Notes: generated by a model not told the origin, from the sequence alone. Positions 36,228-44,971 are shown, numbered from the stretch's first letter. The stretch: 64,000 nucleotides of DNA from Candidatus Phytoplasma vitis (GCA_023934045.1 CP097583.1:434001-498000); one strand, 5' to 3'. Translations and numbers: made by a program.

Positions 36228-37481
36228 TTATTCTTTAATCATTAAAAATTCAATATCTTCTGTTTTTCTAGGAACATCTTTAGTTAAATTAATATTACCA
36301 TCTTTTTTGATTAAAATATTATCTTCTATTCTAACGCCTAAATTAAATTCTTCGAAATATAAACCAGGCTCTACAGTAATAACACTATTTTCTTTAATAG
36401 GTTCGTAAATGTTTCCGACATCATGAACATCTAAACCTAAATAATGACCTAATCCATGATAACAATACTTTTCTATATTCTCGTCTGCTTTCATAAATCC
36501 ATTTTCTTGTAATCTGGTTTTTAAAATATCTTTCCCGAATTTATTCATTTCTTGAAAAGTATATCCTGGTCTGATCCATTCAATAATTTTTCTATTAGCT
36601 TCTAAAACTATATTATAAATAATTTTTTGTTGAGATGTAAATTTTCCACTAGCAGGAAAACAAAAAGAAATATCGGAAGCATAATTATTATATTTTACAC
36701 CTAAATCTAGCAATACCAAATCATTTTGTTTAATTCGATCTTTTTGTCGATTATAATGCAAAATAGTAGCATTCTTTCCAGAAGCTATAATAGTGTTAAA
36801 AGAAGGACGTAAATCGTGATTAGCTAAAAAATAATGATAAAATGCTGATATTTGATATTCATACATACCAGGTTTTAAAACTTTAGCAATTGCTCTTAAA
36901 GCTTTATCATTAAAAACAATTGCTTTTTTTATCAAATCAATCTCTGTTCCATTTTTAATAACTCTCATATTTATTAAAAAATTATAAGAATCATAAATAT
37001 TTATATAAGGATAATTTTTTTGAATCCATTCAGCTCTCAATAAAGACAAATTAAATTTTTTATTTAAATCAGTATTTGATAAATCTAAATAAAAATTTTC
37101 AATAAGACCATATTTTGAATTTTGAGCAGTATTCAATAAACGGGTTAAAAAAGAATTTAAAATATCAATATTTAAAATATTCATTAATGGAATGGAACTT
37201 AAATTTGATGCTTTTTCAAAACTAAGACTTTCTCCATCCCATTTTTGTTTTAATAAATCATGATATTTCAAAAATAAAAAAACTTCTTCATTGCCATAAC
37301 AATCCTTAACAATTAATAAAACAGAATTATCTTCTTCTATACCTGTCAAATAATAAAAATTTTTATTTAAGGCAAAATTTAAATCAAGAGAAAAATCATT
37401 TAAATTAGAAAAGAATAAAGCAATACTACCTTTTTTCATTTTAGATAAAAATAAAGAACGATTTTTTTGATAAAAAGACAT
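36228..37481 (-). CDS. pepP: Xaa-Pro aminopeptidase (M24B family)
   Basis: The enzyme removes N-terminal residues preceding proline. The 417-residue protein has an N-terminal creatinase-like domain and a C-terminal pita-bread domain with the metal ligands: Asp in LLDLGVKYNNYASDISFCFP (two), His in HGLGHYLGLDVHD, Glu in ITVEPGLYFEE and Glu in VRIEDNIL. It lies 42 nt from tRNA-Cys on the same strand and 24 nt after rpmG. Confidence 0.92.
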   Translation of the reverse strand: MSFYQKNRSLFLSKMKKGSIALFFSNLNDFSLDLNFALNKNFYYLTGIEEDNSVLLIVKDCYGNEEVFLFLKYHDLLKQKWDGESLSFEKASNLSSIPLMNILNIDILNSFLTRLLNTAQNSKYGLIENFYLDLSNTDLNKKFNLSLLRAEWIQKNYPYINIYDSYNFLINMRVIKNGTEIDLIKKAIVFNDKALRAIAKVLKPGMYEYQISAFYHYFLANHDLRPSFNTIIASGKNATILHYNRQKDRIKQNDLVLLDLGVKYNNYASDISFCFPASGKFTSQQKIIYNIVLEANRKIIEWIRPGYTFQEMNKFGKDILKTRLQENGFMKADENIEKYCYHGLGHYLGLDVHDVGNIYEPIKENSVITVEPGLYFEEFNLGVRIEDNILIKKDGNINLTKDVPRKTEDIEFLMIKE

Positions 37482-37504
37482 TTTGTTAAAACTCCATTAA
37501 AATT

Positions 37505-37654
37505 TTATTTTTTTTCTCTGTGAACAGTATGTTTACGCAAAAAAGGACAATATTTTTTAAATTCTAAACGTCCAGGAGTTTTTTTCTTATTTTTGTAAGT
37601 ATGATAATTTTCTCTACCACATTCTGTACAAATTAATTTGACTAAATCACTCAT
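37505..37654 (-). CDS. rpmG: 50S ribosomal protein L33
   Basis: A 49-residue gene. The protein starts [20 protein letters not shown] and continues [29 protein letters not shown] (given as two parts), matching L33 in order and length. Of the four zinc Cys, the first pair C-x2-C is intact, but the second reads CPFL, so one ligand is missing. The ATG at 37654 has a T-rich upstream with no obvious ribosome site beyond AAAGG 9-13 nt away. Confidence 0.93.
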   Translation of the reverse strand: MSDLVKLICTECGRENYHTYKNKKKTPGRLEFKKYCPFLRKHTVHREKK

Positions 37655-37791
37655 TTTTTTAAACCTTTTATTTTGTATTTTTGTGTTTTTTTGTGTTATT
37701 ATATTGATTTTATAAGTATAATTGCAAATTATTTTTTGTAAAATAAAAACTATAAAAAATCATTTACTCTAAAAATTTTCAAATATTTATT

Positions 37792-38100
37792 TTAAATATC
37801 TTCTGAAGCTAAATCTTTAAATGTTTTGCTTATTTTAAATACTGGAACAAATCTAGCTGGAAGAGTTACAACTTTATCGCTTTTTGGAACTTTGCATACT
37901 TTTTCTTTTCTATGTTTTAAATGTACTGCTCCTAAATTACCAATCACTACTTTAATTACTTTTGAATTAGGATTTTCTTTTTTTTCTTCTTTTAAACCTT
38001 CTGCCACAACATCACTTAAACAAGACAAAAATTCTCCTACTTGTTCTGTTTTAACATTTAACTTTTTAGACATCTTGCTGATTAAATTTAACTTATTCAT
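37792..38100 (-). CDS. HU-family DNA-binding protein
   Basis: The 102-residue protein has the two-helix start of HU (NKLNLISKMSKKLNVKTEQVGEFLSCL), the strand IGNLGAVHLKHRKEKVCK leading into the DNA-binding arm, and the C-terminal VPVFKISKTFKDLAS. The usual NPxT at the arm tip (R-N-P-Q-T) reads VPKSDK, so the Pro that kinks DNA is shifted. An acidic/Lys-rich loop (KEEKKENPNSK) lengthens the middle. It should compact and bend the nucleoid DNA. Confidence 0.85.
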   Translation of the reverse strand: MNKLNLISKMSKKLNVKTEQVGEFLSCLSDVVAEGLKEEKKENPNSKVIKVVIGNLGAVHLKHRKEKVCKVPKSDKVVTLPARFVPVFKISKTFKDLASEDI

Positions 38101-38228
38101 TTTAATTCCTCTTAATTTTAATTAATTTTAATTAATTTTTAAAAATTTTGTAAAATCTAATAGAATTCTAACATAAAAAAAAATATTATCAACATAAATA
38201 TTACAATAAAACAATATTTTTGTTATTT

Positions 38229-39215
38229 TTAACATTTTTCAAAAATATTTAATAAAATAAAATCAAAAGGTTTATATTCAAAAATAACCTTATAAGCACT
38301 TTCTATAATCGGTAAACAAATTTTATTTTTAATTGCCAAATTATAAAAAACTTTTAAGTTATAAATTCCTTCGATAACTTGAGTAGATTGATTCAAAATT
38401 TGATCTAAATTTTTACCCATTCGAATTTTTTTTCCAGCTTGATAATTACGAGAATTTTCATTAAAAACAGTAACAGTTAAATCTCCTAATCCTGCTAAAC
38501 TCAAAACAGTTTCGATAGAATTAGACTTGGAAAACAAAAATAAAATCTTTTTCATTTCAGCAATTCCAAAAGTAATAAATGCTGAACGAGCATTAGAAGC
38601 AAAATTAACACCATCTATCATACCACTGACCAAAGCCAAAGCATTTTTAAAAGAAGCGCATATCTCGCAACCTATTACATCATTAGAGGTAGAAACTTTT
38701 AAATAATTTTTATTAAAAAACATTTTAGCAATTTTTAAAGCAAATTCTTGATTTAAAGAAGAAGCTGTTAAAAAAGTAACTTTTCTCAAAACAACTTCCT
38801 CAGCATGAGAAGGTCCAGCAAGAAAAACATAATTTTTAATTTTATCAGCAGATATTTCTTCTGTAATAATCTGAGAAATAATTTTATTACTTTTAAATTC
38901 GATACCTTTCGAAACATTAATAAAATTTTTGCTTAAAGTTAAAATATTATTAATTTGTTTGAATAAATTTCTCATATTTTGTGTAGGAATAGATAAAAAA
39001 ATATAATCGGAATGACAAAGTGCTTTTTCTAAATCATCAGTCGCTTTAATTTTATCAGATAAACGAACATCAAAAAAAGGATGTTTTTGTTCGTTTATTT
39101 TTTTAATATATTCAATATTATTATCATAAATTAATACTTGATTCGAATTATCATCTAAAACTTGAGCTAAAGTCGCCCCCCAAGCACCACCACCAATAAT
39201 AGTAATTTTTTCCAT
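38229..39215 (-). CDS. gpsA: Glycerol-3-phosphate dehydrogenase [NAD(P)+]
   Basis: GpsA makes sn-glycerol-3-phosphate from dihydroxyacetone phosphate for phospholipids. The Rossmann motif IIGGGAWGATLAQVL is at residues 6-20, with VSKGIE, AGPSHAEEV, the catalytic Lys region ASFKNALALVSGMIDG and the later NARSAFITFGIAEM and GLGDLTVT. It has 328 residues. Its first base coincides with the last base of the der stop, so the two are coupled. Confidence 0.96.
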   Translation of the reverse strand: MEKITIIGGGAWGATLAQVLDDNSNQVLIYDNNIEYIKKINEQKHPFFDVRLSDKIKATDDLEKALCHSDYIFLSIPTQNMRNLFKQINNILTLSKNFINVSKGIEFKSNKIISQIITEEISADKIKNYVFLAGPSHAEEVVLRKVTFLTASSLNQEFALKIAKMFFNKNYLKVSTSNDVIGCEICASFKNALALVSGMIDGVNFASNARSAFITFGIAEMKKILFLFSKSNSIETVLSLAGLGDLTVTVFNENSRNYQAGKKIRMGKNLDQILNQSTQVIEGIYNLKVFYNLAIKNKICLPIIESAYKVIFEYKPFDFILLNIFEKC

Positions 39216-40537
39216 TACAAAAAAACTTCTTTCTTTTTAAAAATTATTTTCAAAGGAATTCCACTTAATTCTAAATTTAATCTTAATTGATTTTTTAAAT
39301 ATCTTTCGTAAGAAAAATGAATAAATTTAGGATCATTGACTAAACAAATAAATTCAGGACATTTCGTAGCTGTTTGTTTTAAATAATAAAATTTAGCTTT
39401 ACCTTGATTAAAAAAAGATGGAGGATTAATTTGAGTAGCTTCGTGTAAAATATCATTTAATAAATGAGAAGAAAAAGTTTGTTTATAATTATCAAAAACT
39501 TTATCTAAAGCGTTAAACAATGTATGAATTCTTTTTATATTTTTCGCAGATAAAAAAACTATTGGAACATGATTAAAAAATTTAAATTCTGTTCTAACCA
39601 TTAATTCGAATTTTTTTATGTCTTTGTCAGAAGGTTCTAATAAATCCCATTTATTCAAAACAATAATGCAAGGTTTTGAATAATTAAAAATAATAGCAGC
39701 TATATTTCTATCTTGCTCAGTAATATTATAACTTATATCTAATAAAAAACAGACAATATCGCTTCTTTGAATAGCATCTAAAGCTCTTAAAAAACTATAC
39801 TTTTCATGTTTTTCATAAAATTTTTTTTTTCTTCGCATTCCAGCGGTATCTATTATATGATATCTTTGATTATTTTTTTCAAATATAGTATCAACTGCAT
39901 CAGTTGTAGTTCCTGAAAGATCAGACACAATCATTCTTTCCTGGGATAATAAAGCGTTAGTTAAAGTAGATTTTCCAACATTAGTACGACCTACTAAACA
40001 AAATTTTAAATCTTCTGTTTCATCATTTTCTATTTTTTTATCACGTGGTAAATAAGATACAACTTTATCTAATAATTTACCGATACCAATTCCATGTTGG
40101 GTACTAATTCCTATGATATCACTAAATCCTAAAGAATAAAATTCATAAACATTTTCATATAAATTTAAATTATCTATTTTATTAACAGCTATAATAACAT
40201 TTTTATGACTATTATATAACATTTTAGTTATTCCTAATTCTTCTTTAGTTATTGTGGTATTTTGACCATCAGTAACCCAAATAATTAAATTAGATTCGGA
40301 GATAGCTAATTCAGCTTGATGTTTAATTTGTTGAATTAAAGGAATATTATCAAAAACAATTCCTCCAGTATCAATGATAAAAAATTTTTGATTTAACCAT
40401 GTAGCTTCAGCATAAATACGGTCTTTAGTCGTACCAGCCTCTTCATAAACAATCGATAATCTTTTATTTAAAATACGATTAAATAAGCTTGATTTGCCTA
40501 CATTAGGTCTTCCTATAATAGCTACTTTAAAATTCAT
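39215..40537 (-). CDS. der: Ribosome-assembly GTPase Der (EngA)
   Basis: Der is essential for 50S maturation and has two GTPase domains in tandem. The first P-loop is GRPNVGKSS (residues 9-17) with DTGG and NKID. The second is GRTNVGKST near residue 183 with DTAGMRRKKKF and NKWDLLE. The C-terminal KH-like domain ends PLKIIFKKK. It has 440 residues and a 1-nt overlap with gpsA, the common Firmicutes order. Confidence 0.97.
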   Translation of the reverse strand: MNFKVAIIGRPNVGKSSLFNRILNKRLSIVYEEAGTTKDRIYAEATWLNQKFFIIDTGGIVFDNIPLIQQIKHQAELAISESNLIIWVTDGQNTTITKEELGITKMLYNSHKNVIIAVNKIDNLNLYENVYEFYSLGFSDIIGISTQHGIGIGKLLDKVVSYLPRDKKIENDETEDLKFCLVGRTNVGKSTLTNALLSQERMIVSDLSGTTTDAVDTIFEKNNQRYHIIDTAGMRRKKKFYEKHEKYSFLRALDAIQRSDIVCFLLDISYNITEQDRNIAAIIFNYSKPCIIVLNKWDLLEPSDKDIKKFELMVRTEFKFFNHVPIVFLSAKNIKRIHTLFNALDKVFDNYKQTFSSHLLNDILHEATQINPPSFFNQGKAKFYYLKQTATKCPEFICLVNDPKFIHFSYERYLKNQLRLNLELSGIPLKIIFKKKEVFL

Positions 40538-40764
40538 ATTTTACTCTTATTAATGATTATTTTAAATAATATATTAAAATAAAAAATATCAAAATATTTT
40601 TATTTTTTTGTATCAAAAAAATTATAAATAAATAAACTAAAAAAATTTTTAAAAAATTAAAATTTTATTTAAATAAAACAACATATTAATTATATCTTTT
40701 TTATATAATTAAAAAAAAAATTATAATATTTACAAAATCAAATTAAAGAACTTTCAAAAAATAA

Positions 40765-40787
40765 AAAAATCATTTTAAATGATTTTT
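40765..40787 (-). terminator. Terminator after proS
   Basis: A palindrome AAAAATCATTTTAAATGATTTTT forms a 9-bp stem (40765-40773 with 40779-40787) and a T-rich tail on the minus strand, 30 nt after the proS stop. It lies in the 278-nt gap before der, which otherwise is AT-rich with no gene. Confidence 0.65.
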
Positions 40788-40815
40788 ATTAATGAAAAAA
40801 TAATGACATAAAATT

Positions 40816-42240
40816 TTAATAAGCTCTGGCGAATAAAATAGTTTGATTAGCTTTCTTTTTAGTCACAGGGCATATTTTAGTAATTAATTTTTGTGAAACA
40901 ATAACTCTAGCTGTCGCTCCTGTTTCTTCTTTAATAATTTTTTCTGCTTCGTTCTCATAAACACTCATTTTAATATATCCTTTATTTTTAAGATTTTTTT
41001 TAAAATCTTCATAAGTTGTGACTTCTAATATATTTTCTTTTAAAAAATTCGAAGCTTTTTGAAACATTTCTTTATGAATGGTTTTTAATAAAATAGGAAT
41101 TTCTTTCAATAAAGACTCTTCTTTAATTATTTTTTTTTTAAAATTATGTCTTGTAAAGATTGTAATATTATTTTCTTGTAAATCTCTTAATCCTAATTCT
41201 ATTCTCAATGGAATACCTTTTAATTCGTAATGACTAAATTTCCAACCAATATTTTTATTTTGATTATCTAAAACAACTCTATATTTTCTAGATAATTGTT
41301 TATATAATTTATTAGCTTTTTCTAAAACTTCTTTTTTTTGAGATTGAAGTGGAATAATAACTATTTGAATAGGAGCGATATAAGGAGGTAAAACTAAACC
41401 TTCATCATCTCCATGAATCATAATCATAGCTCCTATTAATCTTGTAGAAATCCCCCAAGAAGTTTGTTCAGCAAATTGAGTATCTAAATTAGAATCTTGA
41501 AATTTAATTTGAAAATTTTTAGAAAATTTAGTTCCTAAATAATGCGAAGTTCCAGCTTGAAGAGCTTGTTTATCGTGCATTAAAGCTTCAATAGAATAAG
41601 TCCATTCAGCGCCTTTAAATTTTTCTGATTGTGTTTTTTTTCCTGAAACAAAAGGAATAGCTAATAATTCTTTTCCTAATTTTTTATATAAATTCAATAT
41701 TGTAATAGTTTCTTTAATAGCTTCTTTTTTAGTTGCATGAACTGTATGCCCTTCTTGCCATAAAAATTCTTTACTTCTTAAAAATGGTTTATTAGTTTTT
41801 TCCCAACGTACAACATTGCACCATTGATTAAATAATTTAGGTAGATCACGATAAGAAAATATTTTTTTTGCATAATATTGAGAAAATAATACTTCTGAAG
41901 TAGGTCTTATAATTAATTTATCTAATAATTTTTCTTGATTAACTTCTTCAATTGTAATAACTTCTGGAGAAAAACCATCAATATGTTCTTTTTCTTTTTT
42001 AAATAAATTTTCGGTAAATAATAAAGGGAAATAAACATTTTGATGATTAAGTTTTTTTAATCTTTTATCTACGAATTCTCTAATAAATTCCCATATAGCA
42101 TATCCATAAGGTAGATAAATAAAAAAACCTTTAATATCTGAATAATCAAGCAATTCTGCTTTTAAACAAATTTCTTGATACCATTTACCAAAATTAAGAA
42201 AACGCGGAGTTATATCTTTAACAAATTTAGAATTTTTCAT
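40816..42240 (-). CDS. proS: Prolyl-tRNA synthetase, archaeal/eukaryotic-type
   Basis: This class II synthetase has 474 residues, close to the archaeal/eukaryotic form (about 480), and lacks the large editing insertion found in E. coli-type ProRS (about 570). Motif 2 is seen as QWCNVVRWEKTNKPFLRSKEFLWQEGHT (in parts), with the SWGISTRLIGAMIMIHGDDEGLVLPP region as motif 3. The C-terminal extension ends ILFARAY, with the terminal Tyr typical of this type. The same type occurs in other Mollicutes. Confidence 0.95.
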   Translation of the reverse strand: MKNSKFVKDITPRFLNFGKWYQEICLKAELLDYSDIKGFFIYLPYGYAIWEFIREFVDKRLKKLNHQNVYFPLLFTENLFKKEKEHIDGFSPEVITIEEVNQEKLLDKLIIRPTSEVLFSQYYAKKIFSYRDLPKLFNQWCNVVRWEKTNKPFLRSKEFLWQEGHTVHATKKEAIKETITILNLYKKLGKELLAIPFVSGKKTQSEKFKGAEWTYSIEALMHDKQALQAGTSHYLGTKFSKNFQIKFQDSNLDTQFAEQTSWGISTRLIGAMIMIHGDDEGLVLPPYIAPIQIVIIPLQSQKKEVLEKANKLYKQLSRKYRVVLDNQNKNIGWKFSHYELKGIPLRIELGLRDLQENNITIFTRHNFKKKIIKEESLLKEIPILLKTIHKEMFQKASNFLKENILEVTTYEDFKKNLKNKGYIKMSVYENEAEKIIKEETGATARVIVSQKLITKICPVTKKKANQTILFARAY

Positions 42241-42299
42241 ATAAAATAATTTCCTTTTTTATTATCGAAAACCAAATAAATAATTTTTAAAAATGTTAA

Positions 42300-43454
42300 T
42301 TAATTTTTTTCTTTCAATAATTTAGAAAAAAGTGAAACTTGATCTATCTTTTCCCAAGAAAATAAGTTATCATTACGTCCAAAATGACCTTCACAAGAAG
42401 TTATTTGGAATAAAGGTTTTCTTAAATTTAATATTTTAATTATTCCTTGTGGAGTTAAATCAAAATTTTTTTCAATCGTTTCAAGAATTAAATTTTCTGG
42501 AACTTTATTCGTACCAAAAGTATTTATAAATAAACTAACAGGTTTCTCAAAAGATATGATGTAAGATAATTGTATTTCGCACTTATCACATAAACCAGCA
42601 GCAACAATATTTTTAGCTAAATATCTAGCCATATAAGCACCGCTTCTGTCAACTTTAGAAGCATCTTTACCGCTAAAACAACCACCTCCATGACGAACTT
42701 CACATCCATAAGAATCTTGAATTATTTTTCTTCCTGTTAAACCTGTATCAGCAGCAGGACCACCAATAACAAAACTTTCAGAAGGATTAATCAAAAAATT
42801 AGTTTTTTCGTTAATTAAAGCAGGATTAATTATCGGTTCAATAACATATTTTAAAATATTCTTTTGTAAAAATTCTTGTTCAATATTTTCTTCATATTGA
42901 GTAGACAAAACAATAGAATCTATATAAAGCGGATTATTATTTTCATCATAAACCAAAGTAATTTGAGTTTTTCCATCTGGTCTTAAAAAAGGTAATATTT
43001 TTTTTTCTCTAACTTCAGTTAATCTTAAAGATAAATTCCTAGCTAAAACAAAATTTAAAGGTAAAAAAAGATCAGTTTCTTTTGTTGCATAACCAAACAT
43101 TGAACCTTGATCTCCTGCTGCTTTATTTTGAACAATTTTTGTTAATTCTATTGATTGTTCATGAATAAAATTTAAAATAGATATATTTTGATAACAAAAA
43201 TTTTCACTTTTTCTATTATATCCGATTTCTTTCACAACATTTTTGATAATATTTTCAATATATTCTGAATCAAACTTAAACAAAGTTTTGATTTCTCCTA
43301 AAACAATAACTTTTTGTTTTGTTACTACAGTTTCAATCGCTACTTTAGATTCAGGATCTTGTTTTAAAAAAGCATCTAACAAAGCATCTGAAATTTGATC
43401 CGCTATTTTATCAGGATGACCTTTTGTAACTGATTCGCTACTAAATTTTTTCAT
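42300..43454 (-). CDS. metK: S-adenosylmethionine synthetase
   Basis: MetK makes S-adenosylmethionine from methionine and ATP; the product supplies RsmH and RsmI. Motifs include TKGHPDKIADQISDALLDAF near residue 9, GDQGSMFGYATKET near residue 115, and the P-loop-like GGGCFSGKDASKVDRSGAYMAR near residue 256. It has 384 residues. No SAM riboswitch is visible in the 121 nt above, which hold only a hairpin after the cold-shock gene. Confidence 0.97.
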   Translation of the reverse strand: MKKFSSESVTKGHPDKIADQISDALLDAFLKQDPESKVAIETVVTKQKVIVLGEIKTLFKFDSEYIENIIKNVVKEIGYNRKSENFCYQNISILNFIHEQSIELTKIVQNKAAGDQGSMFGYATKETDLFLPLNFVLARNLSLRLTEVREKKILPFLRPDGKTQITLVYDENNNPLYIDSIVLSTQYEENIEQEFLQKNILKYVIEPIINPALINEKTNFLINPSESFVIGGPAADTGLTGRKIIQDSYGCEVRHGGGCFSGKDASKVDRSGAYMARYLAKNIVAAGLCDKCEIQLSYIISFEKPVSLFINTFGTNKVPENLILETIEKNFDLTPQGIIKILNLRKPLFQITSCEGHFGRNDNLFSWEKIDQVSLFSKLLKEKN

Positions 43455-43513
43455 AAAATATTCCTAATTATTTTAATTCTTTTTTTAATTAAAAAAAATT
43501 TAATAAATTTTTT

Positions 43514-43552
43514 TTAATTAAAAAAAGATTCATTGAATCTTTTTTTAATTAA
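43514..43552 (-). terminator. 19-bp hairpin terminator after the cold-shock-like gene
   Basis: Positions 43514-43532 and 43534-43552 form a near-continuous palindrome (core AAAAAAAGATTCA/TGAATCTTTTTTT) with an effective 5-nt loop. It lies 24 nt after the cold-shock-like stop codon on the minus strand and just before metK. It is well formed and runs into T-rich sequence. Confidence 0.8.
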
Positions 43553-43575
43553 ATATTAATTTTAATACAAAAAAA

Positions 43576-43926
43576 TTAAACTAAAACTATGAAACAAGCT
43601 TGTTCTCTACCATTTACTAATTTGATAAAAAATTCTACTTTATCATTTTCTTCTAATTTTTTATATCTGCTATTTTGATAATGACCTGGAAGTGGTTTTG
43701 TATTACCTTGTACAATGTTATTAGCATGACAAAATAAATCGTCTTCTTCTCTTACTCTTTTATCAACTAACTGTTCGATTTCTGAATTGTCAACTCCAAA
43801 TTGCTCAGCGATTTCGTTAAATGGGATTTCTCCGATAGGCGTTGCTCCTTTAATAAAACCAAAGCTTTTATTTGTATTGAACCATTTTGTAGTTCCTTGC
43901 CATTTAACTTTTGTTTGTTTTTCCAT
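43576..43926 (-). CDS. Cold-shock-domain protein with internal insertion
   Basis: The 116-residue protein starts like a CspA-type OB fold: GTTKWFNTNKSFGFIKG carries RNP1 (KSFGFI, residues 20-25), and DDLFCHANNIV is placed where RNP2 (VFVHFSAI) should be. The end KLEENDKVEFFIKLVNGREQACFIVLV matches the Csp C-terminus. About 37 residues separate RNP1 from RNP2, far more than the usual gap of around five. The insert contains an acidic helix-like block NEIAEQFGVDNSEIEQLVDKRV. The product probably binds RNA; the insert may alter partners. Confidence 0.8.
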   Translation of the reverse strand: MEKQTKVKWQGTTKWFNTNKSFGFIKGATPIGEIPFNEIAEQFGVDNSEIEQLVDKRVREEDDLFCHANNIVQGNTKPLPGHYQNSRYKKLEENDKVEFFIKLVNGREQACFIVLV

Positions 43927-44066
43927 TAATTAATTTTAAAACTCCTTTTTTTATAATTAGATGAAACACCTTTTTTATTATATAATAAATAATAATAAAA
44001 TAAACATTTTATTATATTTTTAATTCATTTAATATGATAAAATTAATTATAAACGATTATAAAAAA

Positions 44067-44140
44067 GCCTTTATAGTTTAATGGAAAAACATGTCAATGG
44101 TAATGACAAAACACAAGTTCGATTCTTGTTAAAGGCACCA
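44067..44140 (+). tRNA. tRNA-Thr (anticodon GGT)
   Basis: The 74-nt gene folds as a complete cloverleaf: acceptor GCCTTTA with TAAAGGC, D stem GTTT/AAAC, anticodon stem TGTCA/TGACA with loop ATGGTAA (anticodon GGT), T stem ACAAG/CTTGT with loop TTCGATT. CCA is encoded. It stands 72 nt upstream of tRNA-Gly on the same strand. Confidence 0.96.
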
Positions 44141-44171
44141 GTATAATTTGATATTATAAAATATTTTTTTA

Positions 44172-44180
44172 TGTTATACT
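44172..44180 (+). promoter_or_regulatory. Possible extended -10 promoter for tRNA-Gly
   Basis: TGTTATACT at 44172-44180 matches an extended -10 (TGnTATACT), 32 nt before the tRNA-Gly gene. The -35 position has no good match (TATTAT at about 44152). The two tRNAs may instead be co-transcribed. Confidence 0.35.
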
Positions 44181-44212
44181 TTAAAAGTAATCATTTTTAT
44201 AAATTACAAAAT

Positions 44213-44287
44213 GCGAATGTCGTATAGTGGCTATTACTTATGCTTGCCAAGCATAAGACGGGGGTTCGATTCCCCTCATTCGCTCCA
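44213..44287 (+). tRNA. tRNA-Gly (anticodon GCC)
   Basis: The 75-nt gene forms a normal cloverleaf: acceptor GCGAATG with CATTCGC, anticodon stem TATGC/GCATA with loop TTGCCAA (anticodon GCC), T stem GGGGG/CCCCT with loop TTCGATT. CCA is encoded. It is the most GC-rich short stretch of this region. Confidence 0.97.
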
Positions 44288-44333
44288 AAGAAAAAGAATA
44301 ATAAAAAATAAAATAAAAATCATAATTATAAAT

Positions 44334-44369
44334 AAAAAAACTATCTTAAAATTTTAAGATAGTTTTTTT
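44334..44369. terminator. Bidirectional terminator between tRNA-Gly and rpsO
   Basis: A7 followed by CTATCTTAAAA (44334-44351) is the exact reverse complement of 44352-44369, an 18-bp palindrome that ends in T7 on both strands. It ends transcripts of the tRNA pair (plus) and rpsO (minus), which converge here. Confidence 0.88.
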
Positions 44370-44371
44370 AT

Positions 44372-44602
44372 TTATAATTTACTTTTAGACTTTAAATACT
44401 TAAGATAAATACTTCTTTTTTTATTTTTAGTTAACAAACCACGTTTAGAATGAAAATCAAATGGATGTTGTTTTAAATGTTTATTTAATTCTTCTATTTC
44501 GCAAGATAATAAATCAATCCTTGCTTGTATGGAACCAGTATTAATCTCAGAATTAGTAGCCTTTAAAATAATCTCTTTTTTTTGTTCTTTATTTAAAGCC
44601 AT
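44372..44602 (-). CDS. rpsO: 30S ribosomal protein S15, C-terminally short
   Basis: S15 binds the central domain of 16S rRNA and forms bridge B4. The helices are clear: NSEINTGSIQARIDLLSCEIEELNKHLKQH followed by DFHSKRGLLTKNKKRSIYLKYLKSK (both given as family blocks; HSKRGLL is diagnostic). At 76 residues it lacks about 12 from the usual C-terminus (the RYTQLIERLGLRR tail). The stop is followed at once by a terminator, so the shortening is real in this sequence. It may be a lineage trait. Confidence 0.92.
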   Translation of the reverse strand: MALNKEQKKEIILKATNSEINTGSIQARIDLLSCEIEELNKHLKQHPFDFHSKRGLLTKNKKRSIYLKYLKSKSKL

Positions 44603-44647
44603 ATGTCATATTTTCCTTTCAAAATTATTTTATACAATTAATTAATT

Positions 44648-44971
44648 TTATATTTTTAAAAATTGCTCTATATCTAAAATAAAAACAGTAGCTCCACCAA
44701 TAGTAATTTCGGAAGATAAAGGAGCTAAAAAACTCATTTCATTTAAAATATTATTAGGAATTAATTGTGTTTTAGTTTTAGAAAATTTTCTAAAAATATC
44801 TAAAACTTGTTCAACCTTTTCCTTTTTTATACCGATAACAAAAGTAGTATTAGTTTCTTTTAAAAAACCGCCTTTAGTATTTAATCTAGTATTAAAAATA
44901 TTTTCTTTATTTAAAGATGTTTGTACTTTATTAGCATTTTCATTAGAAATTATAGCTATAATTAATTTCAT
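44648..44971 (-). CDS. darA: Cyclic di-AMP receptor, PII-like (DarA family)
   Basis: The 107-residue protein matches the PII-like DarA (YaaQ/PstA) family: MKLIIAIISNENANKVQTSL, the T-loop region LNTKGGFLKETNTTFVIGI, and the ending EITIGGATVFILDIEQFLKI in near-canonical form. Family members bind c-di-AMP. I start it at 44971 because GGA lies 7 nt upstream and the family starts MKLI; a further ATG at 44983 lacks a site. In Firmicutes this gene neighbours tmk and holB, but here it is 43 kb away. Confidence 0.9.
   Translation of the reverse strand: MKLIIAIISNENANKVQTSLNKENIFNTRLNTKGGFLKETNTTFVIGIKKEKVEQVLDIFRKFSKTKTQLIPNNILNEMSFLAPLSSEITIGGATVFILDIEQFLKI

Noticed and set aside
42241-42299. T-box or SAM riboswitch leaders for leuS, argS, serS, proS or metK.
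   Set aside because: The upstream gaps are short or AT-only and none contains T-box or SAM-box conserved sequence.
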